Shown here piece by piece: positions 44,773-53,200 of a stretch of 64,000 nucleotides of DNA. The notes under the pieces are model-generated. The model ran no database searches. It saw only the letters and a list, made by a program, of their open reading frames with translations, and was not told the DNA's origin. Position 1 is the stretch's first letter. Every line of letters begins with the position of its first letter. Source of the DNA: Arthrobacter sp. U41 (GTDB taxonomy: Bacteria > Actinomycetota > Actinomycetes > Actinomycetales > Micrococcaceae). The stretch spans positions 3,596,001-3,660,000 of the forward strand of contig NZ_CP015732.1 in the NCBI RefSeq assembly GCF_001750145.1, given 5' to 3'. Both the position numbers and the translations under genes were made by a program.

Positions 44773-45117
44773 ATGTGCGGATCAACCGAAACACGAACCC
44801 AACTCCCCCTGGCCTCCACTGAGCAGCACGGCTGCAGCTGCTGCGCCCCCGCGGCCGAAACGCAGGCTGCGGCGCCGGCCGCCGGAACGTCGGAGGCTCA
44901 GGCGTCCGGCGCGCAGTACGCCGTGGAAGGGCTGACCTGCGGACACTGCGTCCAGACCGTCGAAAAGGCCGTGTCCCGGGTATCCGGGGTCCAGTCGGCG
45001 GCCGTAGACCTGGTCGCGGGCGGCACATCGCGCCTCCGTGTCACCGGCACTGCAGACCAGGAGGCACTGGCTGAGGCCGTGCGCTCCTCCGGCTACGTCC
45101 TGACCGACGCTAAGTAG
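44773..45117 (+). CDS. HMA-domain copper-binding protein, paralog 2
   Basis: 114 residues. An N-terminal extension has a Cys cluster (HGCSCCAPAAET) and an Ala-rich linker; the HMA domain follows with EGLTCGHCVQTVEKAV and DLVAGGTSRLRVTG. The copy at 27581-27898 shares the domain, the Cys-Cys extension and roughly 100 nt of leader. GAAGGA precedes the ATG. Probable Cu(I) chaperone or buffer under CsoR control. Confidence 0.87.
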   Translation: MCGSTETRTQLPLASTEQHGCSCCAPAAETQAAAPAAGTSEAQASGAQYAVEGLTCGHCVQTVEKAVSRVSGVQSAAVDLVAGGTSRLRVTGTADQEALAEAVRSSGYVLTDAK

Positions 45118-45180
45118 CGTTTCCGCGGTTCAATGCCACCGGTGAGCACGAATTCCCAGGTGTCCTGGAGTTAGTGGTGT

Positions 45181-45300
45181 TCAGTGGCCCTCGGAGTGGT
45201 CGCCTGTGTGGCCCGTAGTGGGTGCCGGGCCCAGGTTCACGTCCGCTCCGCGGCCGCTGATGGCCGGGCTGAGGTCACCGGTCACGACCGCTGCTTTCGC
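45181..45300 (-). pseudogene. relic of the small membrane protein (paralog of 1940-2386)
   Basis: Minus-strand codons ending at TGA 45181-45183 give PAISGRGADVNLGPAP and TTGHTGDHSEGH. This parallels the C-terminus of the 148-residue protein at 1940-2386 (PAISGTGGDLNPGPVP, TTDHPSGH). The rest of the gene is missing. It lies just before a second uspA, mirroring the left-end order. Confidence 0.7.
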
Positions 45301-45334
45301 CGGATATGTTCCCCCTAGCGGGTCAACGGATCAC

Positions 45335-45787
45335 TCATTCCTCGCCGGCGGTCCGGGACCGGTTCCGGACCACGAGCACCGGGCAGGGCGAGTGACGGAG
45401 GACCTGGGTGGACACGGAGCCGAGCAGCAATCCGGTAAATCCGCCGAGACCGCGGGAACCCACGACCAGCAGGTCAGCGGTCTCGGCAGCCCGCAGGAGC
45501 ACGGTGGCCGCGTTTCCCTCGTAAACGTCACCGGTCACCGTCACGCCTTCGCTGTCCACGCGCTTCAGGGCCTCGTGCTGGAGCTGACGCGCGGTCTGAG
45601 GGAAGACGTCCGGGTCCCAGTCCAGGCCTTCCAGACCGAGGTTTGCGGGCGGGAACTCCCACGCGGTCACGGCCATGACCTGGCCGTTGCGCAGCCGGGC
45701 CTCCGTGACTGCCCATTCCAGGGCGAGGCGCGACGGGGCAGAACCATCCACCCCGGCCACGATACTGAATACCCCGTCGCCGCCCAT
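45335..45787 (-). CDS. universal stress protein, UspA family, paralog 2
   Basis: 150 residues from the ATG at 45787 (MGGDGVFSIVAGVDGS), with GGAGG upstream. Usp domain with SRLALEWAVTEARLRNGQVM and the ATP loop DLLVVGSRGLGGFTGLLLGS. It is very similar to the Usp at 2599-3051. The frame opens at 45916 but the extension lacks family similarity. Probably the duplicate of the left-end block. Confidence 0.9.
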   Translation of the reverse strand: MGGDGVFSIVAGVDGSAPSRLALEWAVTEARLRNGQVMAVTAWEFPPANLGLEGLDWDPDVFPQTARQLQHEALKRVDSEGVTVTGDVYEGNAATVLLRAAETADLLVVGSRGLGGFTGLLLGSVSTQVLRHSPCPVLVVRNRSRTAGEE

Positions 45788-45912
45788 GAGCGCCGCCCTC
45801 CGCCACGTCCTGCACCTGTTGCCCTTAGTGTGGCCCCGCAGGGTTTTACCCGCAAGATCGAACCTCGCGACCACGTGCACCGCGGCCAGCGACAGAAACA
45901 GCCGTCTGCCCG

Positions 45913-46308
45913 TCATCGGCGCCCTTCAAGGGGCCGGTACCTGTCCGCGAAGGCCGCGAGGGAGCTCTGGAGCAGCGTCATGCTGCCCAGCATGTCCACG
46001 GGCCGGGAATGGGACACTGCCCGCAGCGGGGTGACCATCCAGGCGGCGAACACGTTATGAGGAATCTTCAGGCTCATCGCCTGGTCAAAGAGGCGCAGCG
46101 CCGGTTCATGGAAGAGCCCATCTCTGAGCTGGAAGCCGGGGCAGAACGTTTCCTCACCGATGAACGCCCGGATTGCACGGCGCATGGCCTCGGGCTCACC
46201 GAGGGCTTGGCAATGGCTCTCCAGATCTGCCGCCGCCGGCAAGGTGAATTCTTCGCGGATGCTGTCCCAGATACGCTCCGGGACAGCCGGCCAGAACCGC
46301 TCAGCCAT
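45913..46308 (-). CDS. hypothetical protein, 131 residues, coupled to DUF4193
   Basis: Starts at ATG 46308 (MAERFWPAVPERIWDSIREE), overlapping the end of the DUF4193 gene by 8 bp, so it is translated from the same mRNA. Mostly helical and soluble, with EPEAMRRAIRAFIGEETFCP and a C-terminal region (VFAAWMVTPLRAVSHSRPVD, MLGSMTLLQSSL). The end faintly resembles toxin-binding domains of Xre/MbcA-type antitoxins, but evidence is too thin to assign one. Confidence 0.6.
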   Translation of the reverse strand: MAERFWPAVPERIWDSIREEFTLPAAADLESHCQALGEPEAMRRAIRAFIGEETFCPGFQLRDGLFHEPALRLFDQAMSLKIPHNVFAAWMVTPLRAVSHSRPVDMLGSMTLLQSSLAAFADRYRPLEGRR

Positions 46309-46600
46309 CACATTCAACGCAGTAGGCGTGACCGTCCTTCTCGCGCGCCTTCTGCGAACGGTGGCGGACCAGGAAGCAGGACCAGCAGGTGAACTCATCG
46401 TCAGCCTGCGGGATGACCTGAACGACGAGCTCTTCAGCAATGAACTCGCCACCGGGAGTGACGCCGTCGAAGGCATCAGCCTCGTCGAGCTCCTGGACGA
46501 CAGCCTTGGCGTCGGGCGCTTTGGCGGACTTCAGGGCCTCCAACGACTTCTCCTGGGACTCCTTGACGTCGGTGCGGAGTTCGTCGTAATCGGTTGCCAC
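46301..46600 (-). CDS. DUF4193 zinc-ribbon protein
   Basis: 99 residues: MATDYDELRTDVKESQEKS at the start, an acidic middle and a C-terminal zinc ribbon with two cysteine pairs (FTCWSCFLVRHRSQ, HAYCVECDG). This is the ubiquitous actinobacterial DUF4193 family; its function is unknown. It usually lies on the chromosome near core genes, so a copy here is unusual or marks an island boundary. Confidence 0.9.
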   Translation of the reverse strand: MATDYDELRTDVKESQEKSLEALKSAKAPDAKAVVQELDEADAFDGVTPGGEFIAEELVVQVIPQADDEFTCWSCFLVRHRSQKAREKDGHAYCVECDG

Positions 46601-46728
46601 GAAGGTGCATCTCTTTTCTGTTGATGGGTTTGTCGGCGACTGCGACGTACTAGGTGCAGCAGGAATTCCCTAAAGCGGGCAAGATGCTTTTGTCTCGATG
46701 GGCAGCCTAGGTGTATTAACCACGGACG

Positions 46729-48486
46729 TTAGTGACGGTCGCTGCCCAGGACGGGAAGACCAGGGAGGGCCTTCTGCTCTTCCTCCGAGGACCATCTGAC
46801 AAGAACCTTTCCATCATCAACGCTCCATACGTCGTATCTGGCACCGTCGTACTCTTGATCCCGCTTGTGAAGGGAGCCCGAGAAAGCGTAGGCAAGATAA
46901 CCCAGGTCAACAGTTCCCTCATGCAATTCAAGCGTCCACGGCAGAAGGAAAGTAACCGTTCTTACTTCGTCCGGCAGCGTGGCGTCGTGATCCGTTCCAA
47001 TAAGTGCCATGTGCTCCGTGATCGTTTGGCATAGGAGCAGGGCGCCTGCACGCAGAATCTCGCGGATTGCTCTTTCCTCCATTTTTTCGAGGTCAGGAAA
47101 GTGGAGTCTGTGTGCGGTATGTTCCTGAATGAGGCTGAGCGCCGCAGCGACGTCAACCCAGAGATCCGAGATGTTCTTGTCCCTCGGCATCAGGGGCTGA
47201 CGTTGATCGGGTACGGGGCCGAAGCGGGGAGCAACTGTTAACCGATTCGGAGCTGTCGATTTCTTGAAGAAGCGCAGCGCGGGCAGGACGTCCACAGCAA
47301 GTTTTCCCTGTGGAGCGTGCGCAGTTATGGCCATATCGGAACTCTGTTCATCCACATCGAATCTCAGGAGAATCTCCAGGACGTTGTGGGCATCAGTCAG
47401 GCGCGACTCCATGCCACGCGGGCCTTTGTCTTCGCTGGGGACACCGGTCGTGGTGTATTCACGGTGGACAACCAGTGAGTCAACCTGACGGTCGTCCTCG
47501 TCGAAGAGCAGAAGGCGAAGTTCCCGGTCCCGGTCCGAAATATCGGATGCCGGAAGCACGGTGACCCCGGCATTCTCGAACTCTCCTCCAAGTCCGCCCG
47601 GGAAGTTGGATGAACCACTCACGCCGGCCGACAACTCCATTGGGCTGCCGAACTTTCTGAAGTCTTCGATTGCAGCCGCTTGCTCGGAACCAAGCTTTGC
47701 CGTCATAACCATGTTGATCTTCAGCGGGTCCAGCTGCAGGGCCACGCGGTTCTTCACATACAGGTCCACCCGGAGGGCCAAACGGCTGTCCCCGATCAGC
47801 GTTGAAAGAACGATACCTGGTTTGACGTTAGTCAACGCTTCGCGCACATCGTCCCTGTCAGGAGTTTTTAGCTGTGGCTCAACATGAATTCCGTAGGCGT
47901 AAAAAGGGTCCTCACGGTTCAATATGGCCACCGTCTCCTTGAGCTCGTCCGCCAAGGCAGCAATGTCCCTGCTCTGTACCTCTTCTTCCCTGATGTCCTT
48001 CAGCCGCAATCCCTGGACGATCGACACCGCCATCTCTCGGATACGCTCGGCATTTCCCCGCAAGTAGTAATCAACCACGTGCGGGTACTTGCTGGCCCAG
48101 AAGTCACACTGAGTCAGGCCATCCCAGATCGGCTCGGGCAGCCCTTTCTTCGTGACATAGTCCGTCACCCACTTCTTCGTTTCCAGGGTGGCGTCCCACG
48201 GCATGACCAGATGCCACTCGTCGACCTGCAGATCCTTGAGGCGAGGGTCAGAGCACAGCCTGTCGACCGACTTCTTAATCTGCTTCGCCTGACTGGATGA
48301 AAGAGGCCCTGAAAACTTCTTCACCTGATAGACGCGAGTCTTATCGGTCTTCACAAGGACATCGATGCCACCGTCGCCCTTGGATGGGGTAATCCGTTCT
48401 GCCTCCGGATGATCACCGCTGATGAACATCGCAACAAGTGATTCGATGTCATCCCCGTTGTATCTCGTCCATTCGATACGTGACAT
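46729..48486 (-). CDS. PD-(D/E)XK (Mrr-like) nuclease with uncharacterised C-terminal region
   Basis: 585 residues. The N-terminal ~100 residues form a restriction-endonuclease-like domain: RITPSKGDGGIDVLVKTDKT supplies D42, and RVYQVKKFSGPLSSSQAKQI supplies Q54 and K56, the D-QxK form of the Mrr clade. A linker helix region follows (KWVTDYVTKKGLPEPIWDGL). The remaining ~400 residues contain beta-rich segments and match nothing I recognise. A 231-bp gap separates it from the ImmA/XRE gene upstream on the same strand. Probably a defence effector; the C-terminal region may sense or partner. No methyltransferase is adjacent. Confidence 0.75.
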   Translation of the reverse strand: MSRIEWTRYNGDDIESLVAMFISGDHPEAERITPSKGDGGIDVLVKTDKTRVYQVKKFSGPLSSSQAKQIKKSVDRLCSDPRLKDLQVDEWHLVMPWDATLETKKWVTDYVTKKGLPEPIWDGLTQCDFWASKYPHVVDYYLRGNAERIREMAVSIVQGLRLKDIREEEVQSRDIAALADELKETVAILNREDPFYAYGIHVEPQLKTPDRDDVREALTNVKPGIVLSTLIGDSRLALRVDLYVKNRVALQLDPLKINMVMTAKLGSEQAAAIEDFRKFGSPMELSAGVSGSSNFPGGLGGEFENAGVTVLPASDISDRDRELRLLLFDEDDRQVDSLVVHREYTTTGVPSEDKGPRGMESRLTDAHNVLEILLRFDVDEQSSDMAITAHAPQGKLAVDVLPALRFFKKSTAPNRLTVAPRFGPVPDQRQPLMPRDKNISDLWVDVAAALSLIQEHTAHRLHFPDLEKMEERAIREILRAGALLLCQTITEHMALIGTDHDATLPDEVRTVTFLLPWTLELHEGTVDLGYLAYAFSGSLHKRDQEYDGARYDVWSVDDGKVLVRWSSEEEQKALPGLPVLGSDRH

Positions 48487-48717
48487 GCAGTTACACCCCC
48501 TGGGTCGGTAAGTTCAGCAAGGTTCCATTCCTACGCGGTTCGTTGCGGGCACTGGGCGAATTCAAACGAGATGTGGATAAGATCTGATCGCCATCTGCAG
48601 GACTGTGCTTTTAATGCGGGAAAAACGCCAGCAGGACCAACAGTGCGGGGGCTACTGCGCACCTACTTCGCCCCAACTGCTGCAACCCATGCACTGCACC
48701 GTATGCGGGGCTTCCCG

Positions 48718-49851
48718 TCAGCGAACCAAGGTGAGCTTGGGCCGTTCGTCCACGAGGCCCAGCACTTGCCTAACCCGTTCCGGTGCCCATCTGAGTTCAT
48801 TTGCCAGATCGGCCACAGAAAACCCAAACTTGTCGGCAACCTTCATAGCCTCAGTCAGCAGCATGGGGACTTCTCCCGGGTAATCTGCCACGGAGGCCTC
48901 CTGCCGGTTGCCGGATCTGAGCTTCTGGTACGCACGCCGGACAGAAACGTCTGAAGCGCCTTTGAGTTCCTGCATGCGAAACACCAGAGCCTCCGGTGAC
49001 ACACCCCACGTCTGGCCGATCTGCCCGAGCCTTGGAAGGTTGATGGTTGCGGGGAGAACCGGCTCTATTTCTGACCGTGGCATCAGAAATTCGGCGGCAA
49101 AGGCATCAGCCTCGCGTTCCTGGCGAGGGTCCCCTACGGCAAGTTCACGATGGAGGACGAGGTGGCCGAGCTCGTGAGCGCACGTGAACCGGTGCCGGTA
49201 GACAGAGCGGGCCCTTTCCGGGGTCACCACGACGATGGGGCGGTTGAGCGCTGCTGTCGAGAAGGCATCAACACGCGCAGTTTCGTCCTGGTCGCCACGA
49301 AGGGTCAGAACAGACACGACGATGCCGTTCAGCTCCATGAGTTCCACCAGGTTGGGAATCGGCCCTTCCGGCAATTCCCAGTAAGACCTCAGGGCTCTCG
49401 CCGCTTCTACGGGAGACATGCTGCTGTCCGCTTCATTGAACGGGACATTCACGTCCGGGAAGGCAACCCGCTTTTCCAGCGCGAAAGTCACCTCCCACAC
49501 CTGTTCAACAAAGGACGTGGCCTTGAGCCTCTCCGACGCGCGCGTCGAACGAAGACTGCGGAAATGGGCTTGGGAAACGTCCAGTTTTCCAATCGGCCGA
49601 CCCATCGCAAAGAAGGCGACGGGTTGGCCTAATTCCCTGGCCAGCAGGCCCACGATTTCAGGACGTGGTGTCACGCCGGCCTCATATTGGCCTATGGCCG
49701 CTCCCGAAACTCCGACCGCGTCCCCCAGTGTCTGTTTGGTAATCCCTGCCAGCCGCCGTGCCTGCGTCAACCTTGCTGGGTCAAAGGAATCCCTGACGGC
49801 CTGAGTCGACAGAAGTTCTTCGGTTGAAAACAGAGTGAGCTGCTTCGTCAT
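48718..49851 (-). CDS. XRE-family regulator fused to ImmA/IrrE metallopeptidase
   Basis: 377 residues. The N-terminal helix-turn-helix (RLTQARRLAGITKQTLGDAVG, residues ~27-80) is followed by an ImmA/IrrE zinc peptidase domain with the HExxH motif at residues 226-230 (CAHELGHLVLH) and the downstream EREADAFAAEFLMP. Such fusions act as anti-repressors or proteolytic switches in mobile elements and defence or toxin-antitoxin loci. Its start overlaps the end of the upstream unknown gene by 4 bp. It may control that gene or the nuclease downstream. Confidence 0.9.
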   Translation of the reverse strand: MTKQLTLFSTEELLSTQAVRDSFDPARLTQARRLAGITKQTLGDAVGVSGAAIGQYEAGVTPRPEIVGLLARELGQPVAFFAMGRPIGKLDVSQAHFRSLRSTRASERLKATSFVEQVWEVTFALEKRVAFPDVNVPFNEADSSMSPVEAARALRSYWELPEGPIPNLVELMELNGIVVSVLTLRGDQDETARVDAFSTAALNRPIVVVTPERARSVYRHRFTCAHELGHLVLHRELAVGDPRQEREADAFAAEFLMPRSEIEPVLPATINLPRLGQIGQTWGVSPEALVFRMQELKGASDVSVRRAYQKLRSGNRQEASVADYPGEVPMLLTEAMKVADKFGFSVADLANELRWAPERVRQVLGLVDERPKLTLVR

Positions 49852-50561
49852 GATCCGGATGCTTCCTTAGGCATCAGGTTGAGGCCACGGCGGGGCTCGG
49901 AATCGAAGCTCTTCGGCTCCGCCTTCGCGGCGGCATCCGCCGAATCCGCATGGAACAGCTCCTGGGTGTTCTGCAGGATAAGCGTGCCGTCCTCGCCCAA
50001 CTGAGCGTCAGCCCACAGGGCATGATGCAGGGCCTGATGGTTGCTGGCATAGGCAACGACTACTACCGGGTGGTGCTTGAGCGACTCCGAACCGTCCAGC
50101 TCCTGCAGAGCGTCAACAAGTTCGATTTCCTCGGGCGTCAGGGAAGCGCGGGCGCCATCCCCGAGGTCAAGCATGCCCTGTGAGGGGCCCACCGGCATTG
50201 AGAAGTTGCCGATCCGGGAATCCGAAGTTCCATACTTCTGTTGGTTCAGATCTGCCGTCGCCAACCTGGAGTACCGCCAAGGAACGAGAGCAGTGCCGTT
50301 TACTACGAGCACCTTAGGCTTGCCGCGGCCAGGACGCTTAAATTCGACTCCCTCAAGTCCTGCCAGCGCCTCTTCTAGCCTCTCCTGGACGGTGTAACTC
50401 ACCTGACCGTAGGACCGTTTATGCTTCGACCGGATCAGCGCCTGGCCGTCGGCATGTTCATCGTGGCAGTCCGTGAGAGTTGTCAGGATGATCTCAGGAA
50501 GGCTCTTTCCGTGGGCACTAAAGCGACGAAACGACCATTCGACGTCGACCGCGTTCTTCAA
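49848..50561 (-). CDS. unknown protein coupled to the XRE-ImmA gene
   Basis: 237 residues, starting at TTG 50561 behind AGGAGG. Soluble, with no signal or membrane segment. Features include SFRRFSAHGKSLPEIILTTL, a basic segment EGVEFKRPGRGKPKVLVVNG, ALVPWRYSRLATADLNQQKY, and a C-terminal helical part with HHPVVVVAYASNHQALHHAL. No known fold was recognised. Four-base overlap with the XRE-ImmA gene shows they form one transcription unit. Confidence 0.75.
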   Translation of the reverse strand: MKNAVDVEWSFRRFSAHGKSLPEIILTTLTDCHDEHADGQALIRSKHKRSYGQVSYTVQERLEEALAGLEGVEFKRPGRGKPKVLVVNGTALVPWRYSRLATADLNQQKYGTSDSRIGNFSMPVGPSQGMLDLGDGARASLTPEEIELVDALQELDGSESLKHHPVVVVAYASNHQALHHALWADAQLGEDGTLILQNTQELFHADSADAAAKAEPKSFDSEPRRGLNLMPKEASGS

Positions 50562-50701
50562 AGCAACCTCCTGTAGTTTTCTACTTGAAACCTACATCTT
50601 TACTTTAGAAATATCCAAGAACGCGACACTTTCGGCGTGTCGTCCGTCGCGGATCGCTCTGGGGCGCCAGTACTGATTCATCGTTTCATCGCGCCCGCAC
50701 G

Positions 50702-51403
50702 TCAGTCGCGCTGGAGATATGCCAGCATCTCTGGAGTAGTCAGGAGGACGCGTGGCGAGGAAGCCTTGCTCTGGATGATGATGCCGTCAAGATCCTGACC
50801 GGAATCAAGTAATCTTGCGACCCACGATGCCCGCTGTTTGTTCACGTAGCCGATTTTCTTCGCAGGCCGCCCGGCGTGGATTGCGACGGCGTTGGCGTCG
50901 TGTCCGTTGTCGGGTTCCCGCACAGGCTGGACGCGCTGGCCGTTCCGGAACTTGATGGGCTTCTCCGGGTCTTCGTAGAAGCCCATGCCTACGACGCGGA
51001 ACGCGAAGATCTGGAAGTGCCGCAGGGCCAGGATCTTGTAATCAACCAACTCCCCGTCAGGCAGCGCCAAGTCGAGACCGTTGTTGGAAGGTACCAACCT
51101 GAGCGGCGGCAAACCATCAGGACCGGCCACCAGCTGGCTCTTCGCAGTTGCCGGCGGAGCATAACCGGCACGAAAGCTTTTGACGCTTTGGCCCGCAGCG
51201 GCAGCTTTGACCTTCTCCGCTTGGTAGTTACGCACGGCCGGCGGCTCCTGAGGGCGCGCTGCGGGTTCTTCAGGCACTGGTCTCGCCGGGGCGGACGGTG
51301 CATGCGCAGGGCCCGGCGTGACTGCTGACCGATGAGGCTCCGGAACCACCACTGATTCTGCCTGCCCGCCAAAAGCTGCCTTCACTTTGTCCCATATCCC
51401 CAT
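50702..51403 (-). CDS. HIRAN-domain protein
   Basis: 233 residues. A Pro/Ala-rich, low-complexity N-terminal half (residues 20-95) leads to a C-terminal HIRAN domain: FAFRVVGMGFYEDPEKPIKF, EPDNGHDANAVAIHAG, KKIGYVNKQRASWVARLL. HIRAN domains bind DNA ends or stalled structures in repair proteins. Stand-alone HIRAN proteins occur in accessory DNA; here it has no fused helicase. Confidence 0.8.
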   Translation of the reverse strand: MGIWDKVKAAFGGQAESVVVPEPHRSAVTPGPAHAPSAPARPVPEEPAARPQEPPAVRNYQAEKVKAAAAGQSVKSFRAGYAPPATAKSQLVAGPDGLPPLRLVPSNNGLDLALPDGELVDYKILALRHFQIFAFRVVGMGFYEDPEKPIKFRNGQRVQPVREPDNGHDANAVAIHAGRPAKKIGYVNKQRASWVARLLDSGQDLDGIIIQSKASSPRVLLTTPEMLAYLQRD

Positions 51404-51509
51404 GCGCTGACTTTATCTGCAACGGAAGGTAACCGTGGGTTCTTCTCCGAAAACAGCATCGTCCGCAGCTGTAGGCTGCATGACACTTCATGGAAGTAGT
51501 GTTCGTTCC

Positions 51510-52034
51510 ATGATCGTTTGGCTCAACGGCACCCACGGAGCGGGAAAGACAACGACCAGCGCCCTCTTGCAGCCAATGCTGCCCAACGCGCGCGTCCTAG
51601 ATGCCGAGAAGATCGGCGAGGTGCTCATGGACATCAGCCCGGGACTTCCTGCAACGGACAACTTCCAGCACTGGGAGCCATGGCGGCCGCTCGTCGTCGA
51701 AACCGCGCGGCGCGTGCTTGAGTACACCGGAGGCACGCTCGTCATGCCGATGACTGTCCTGGTCGAGAGCTACTGGCGGGAAATCAGCGACGGTCTTACT
51801 GCCCACGGCATACCGATCCAGCATTTCGTGCTCCATGCTGACCAGGCCACGTTGCGCGACCGCATACAAAATGACACAGTTCTCGGACCGTCGACGTTCC
51901 GCTTCGCTTACCTGGAACCGTACGCCGACGCCGCCCGGACATGGCTGCACAATGAAGCCGCGGTCATCGACACCACCCACGTCACACCAGGACAAGCCGC
52001 GCAGCAGATCGCGGATTCTGTGCTCGGATGCTGA
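51510..52034 (+). CDS. TmrB-like P-loop NTPase/kinase
   Basis: 174 residues from the ATG at 51510 (MIVWLNGTHGAGKTTTSALL). The Walker A is GTHGAGKTT, followed by VLDAEKIGEVLMDI, as in the tunicamycin-resistance protein TmrB and small-molecule kinases of that type. The C-terminal part has DRIQNDTVLGPSTFRFAYLE. Likely phosphorylates or binds a small toxic compound or nucleotide; the substrate is unknown. Transcribed opposite to the HIRAN gene. Confidence 0.8.
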   Translation: MIVWLNGTHGAGKTTTSALLQPMLPNARVLDAEKIGEVLMDISPGLPATDNFQHWEPWRPLVVETARRVLEYTGGTLVMPMTVLVESYWREISDGLTAHGIPIQHFVLHADQATLRDRIQNDTVLGPSTFRFAYLEPYADAARTWLHNEAAVIDTTHVTPGQAAQQIADSVLGC

Positions 52035-52186
52035 ATGTTTGGACGAAGAGTCTTGGGAGGACCCCAGATGACGACCACAGGGGCCGATCGAACCGGAACT
52101 AACAGCTAGGCCTGCGTGGGCGGCCCATACTCACAGAGCTTTGCACACCACGACGAAATGTCAGCCCTTCCCCGCATACTGTGCCC

Positions 52187-53200
52187 ATGATCGAGATACG
52201 CCGGCTCTTTCCCCGGCAGTGGGAACCCTCAGAGCCTCTCGTCGCCTACAACAATGCGGACGGGGAGATTGTCGTGGCAGCGGCCATGCAAAGGGGAAAC
52301 AACTCCTACTACGACCGCTACGGGTACAAGGGCTCCAAGGAGATCGTCTGCATCGACTGCAAGGAAGACGGCCGTGAAGTCCCGGTGCAGCTCGTCGACG
52401 CCAAAACGCGGTGCAAGCATTTCCGCCATCAGGCCGGCGAGGCCCCCGACGGTCTGCGCCGCCACGGCGAGACCGCTGAGCACCTGCACGGCAAGCGCTT
52501 CATCATGGACTGGGCCCGAGACCAGCACCACATCCTTCCCTGGTCCGTCGAAGATGAGATCTGGATCCCCGGCATCCGGCTGCGCAGCGACGTCAGAGCA
52601 ACAGCAACCTCCGGCCGGCATCTGGCATTCGAGGTCCAGCGCAAGCCACTGGACAGCAAAGAGTGGGACCGACGCCACGGCGGCTATCAGACAGAGGGCA
52701 TTCGTGACGTGTGGCTGTGGTCTCCGGACGTTCCTGACCTGGTTCTCGATCTGCCGCTGACCAGTGTCGTCCTGGACATGGCGTACGAGTCCCTCGGTGT
52801 CCTCGTGGCTATGTACTCCGGCAGCTACCGCCACCCCACGGCTGAGCGGTACCTCGTGCCTCCCACCCATTACGCCTCCGCCCCCATGTCCGAGTGGAGC
52901 CTGTCGGACACAGGATCCCTGGTGCCTCCACCAGGGATGGCTGAGTTCATTGGGGACAAGCCGGAGCCGGCCCGGTTCGCACAGCTCAAGGCCCACCGGG
53001 AGGCGCGGGCCGGGCGGCCGCTGACGTCCAGGCCGGCGACGGCGATGGAGCGGCGGACGGACGCACTCAGGCAGTACCAGGGCCGCACCAGTTACAGCCA
53101 GGTGCTGGGAACCAGTGCAAGCGCGCCGCGTATCGACCCGGAACGGGACGCGCAACGCAAGGCAGAGGCCATCAATCAGATCATGGGCCGCAAACGCTAG
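52187..53200 (+). CDS. CoiA-like competence/nuclease protein
   Basis: About 337 residues (ATG 52187; GTG two codons earlier is also possible). CoiA features: a Cys-containing N-terminal part (IVCIDCKEDG) and TRCKHFRHQAGEAPDG, GETAEHLHGKRFIMDWARDQ, and the nuclease-type core WIPGIRLRSDVRATATSGRH, LAFEVQRKPLDSKEW, where D and E-x-Q-R-K fit a PD-(D/E)XK site. CoiA proteins act in DNA uptake or recombination; such homologs are common in actinobacterial accessory regions. The C-terminal ~100 residues are Arg/Pro-rich. No other competence gene is present. Confidence 0.78.
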   Translation: MIEIRRLFPRQWEPSEPLVAYNNADGEIVVAAAMQRGNNSYYDRYGYKGSKEIVCIDCKEDGREVPVQLVDAKTRCKHFRHQAGEAPDGLRRHGETAEHLHGKRFIMDWARDQHHILPWSVEDEIWIPGIRLRSDVRATATSGRHLAFEVQRKPLDSKEWDRRHGGYQTEGIRDVWLWSPDVPDLVLDLPLTSVVLDMAYESLGVLVAMYSGSYRHPTAERYLVPPTHYASAPMSEWSLSDTGSLVPPPGMAEFIGDKPEPARFAQLKAHREARAGRPLTSRPATAMERRTDALRQYQGRTSYSQVLGTSASAPRIDPERDAQRKAEAINQIMGRKR

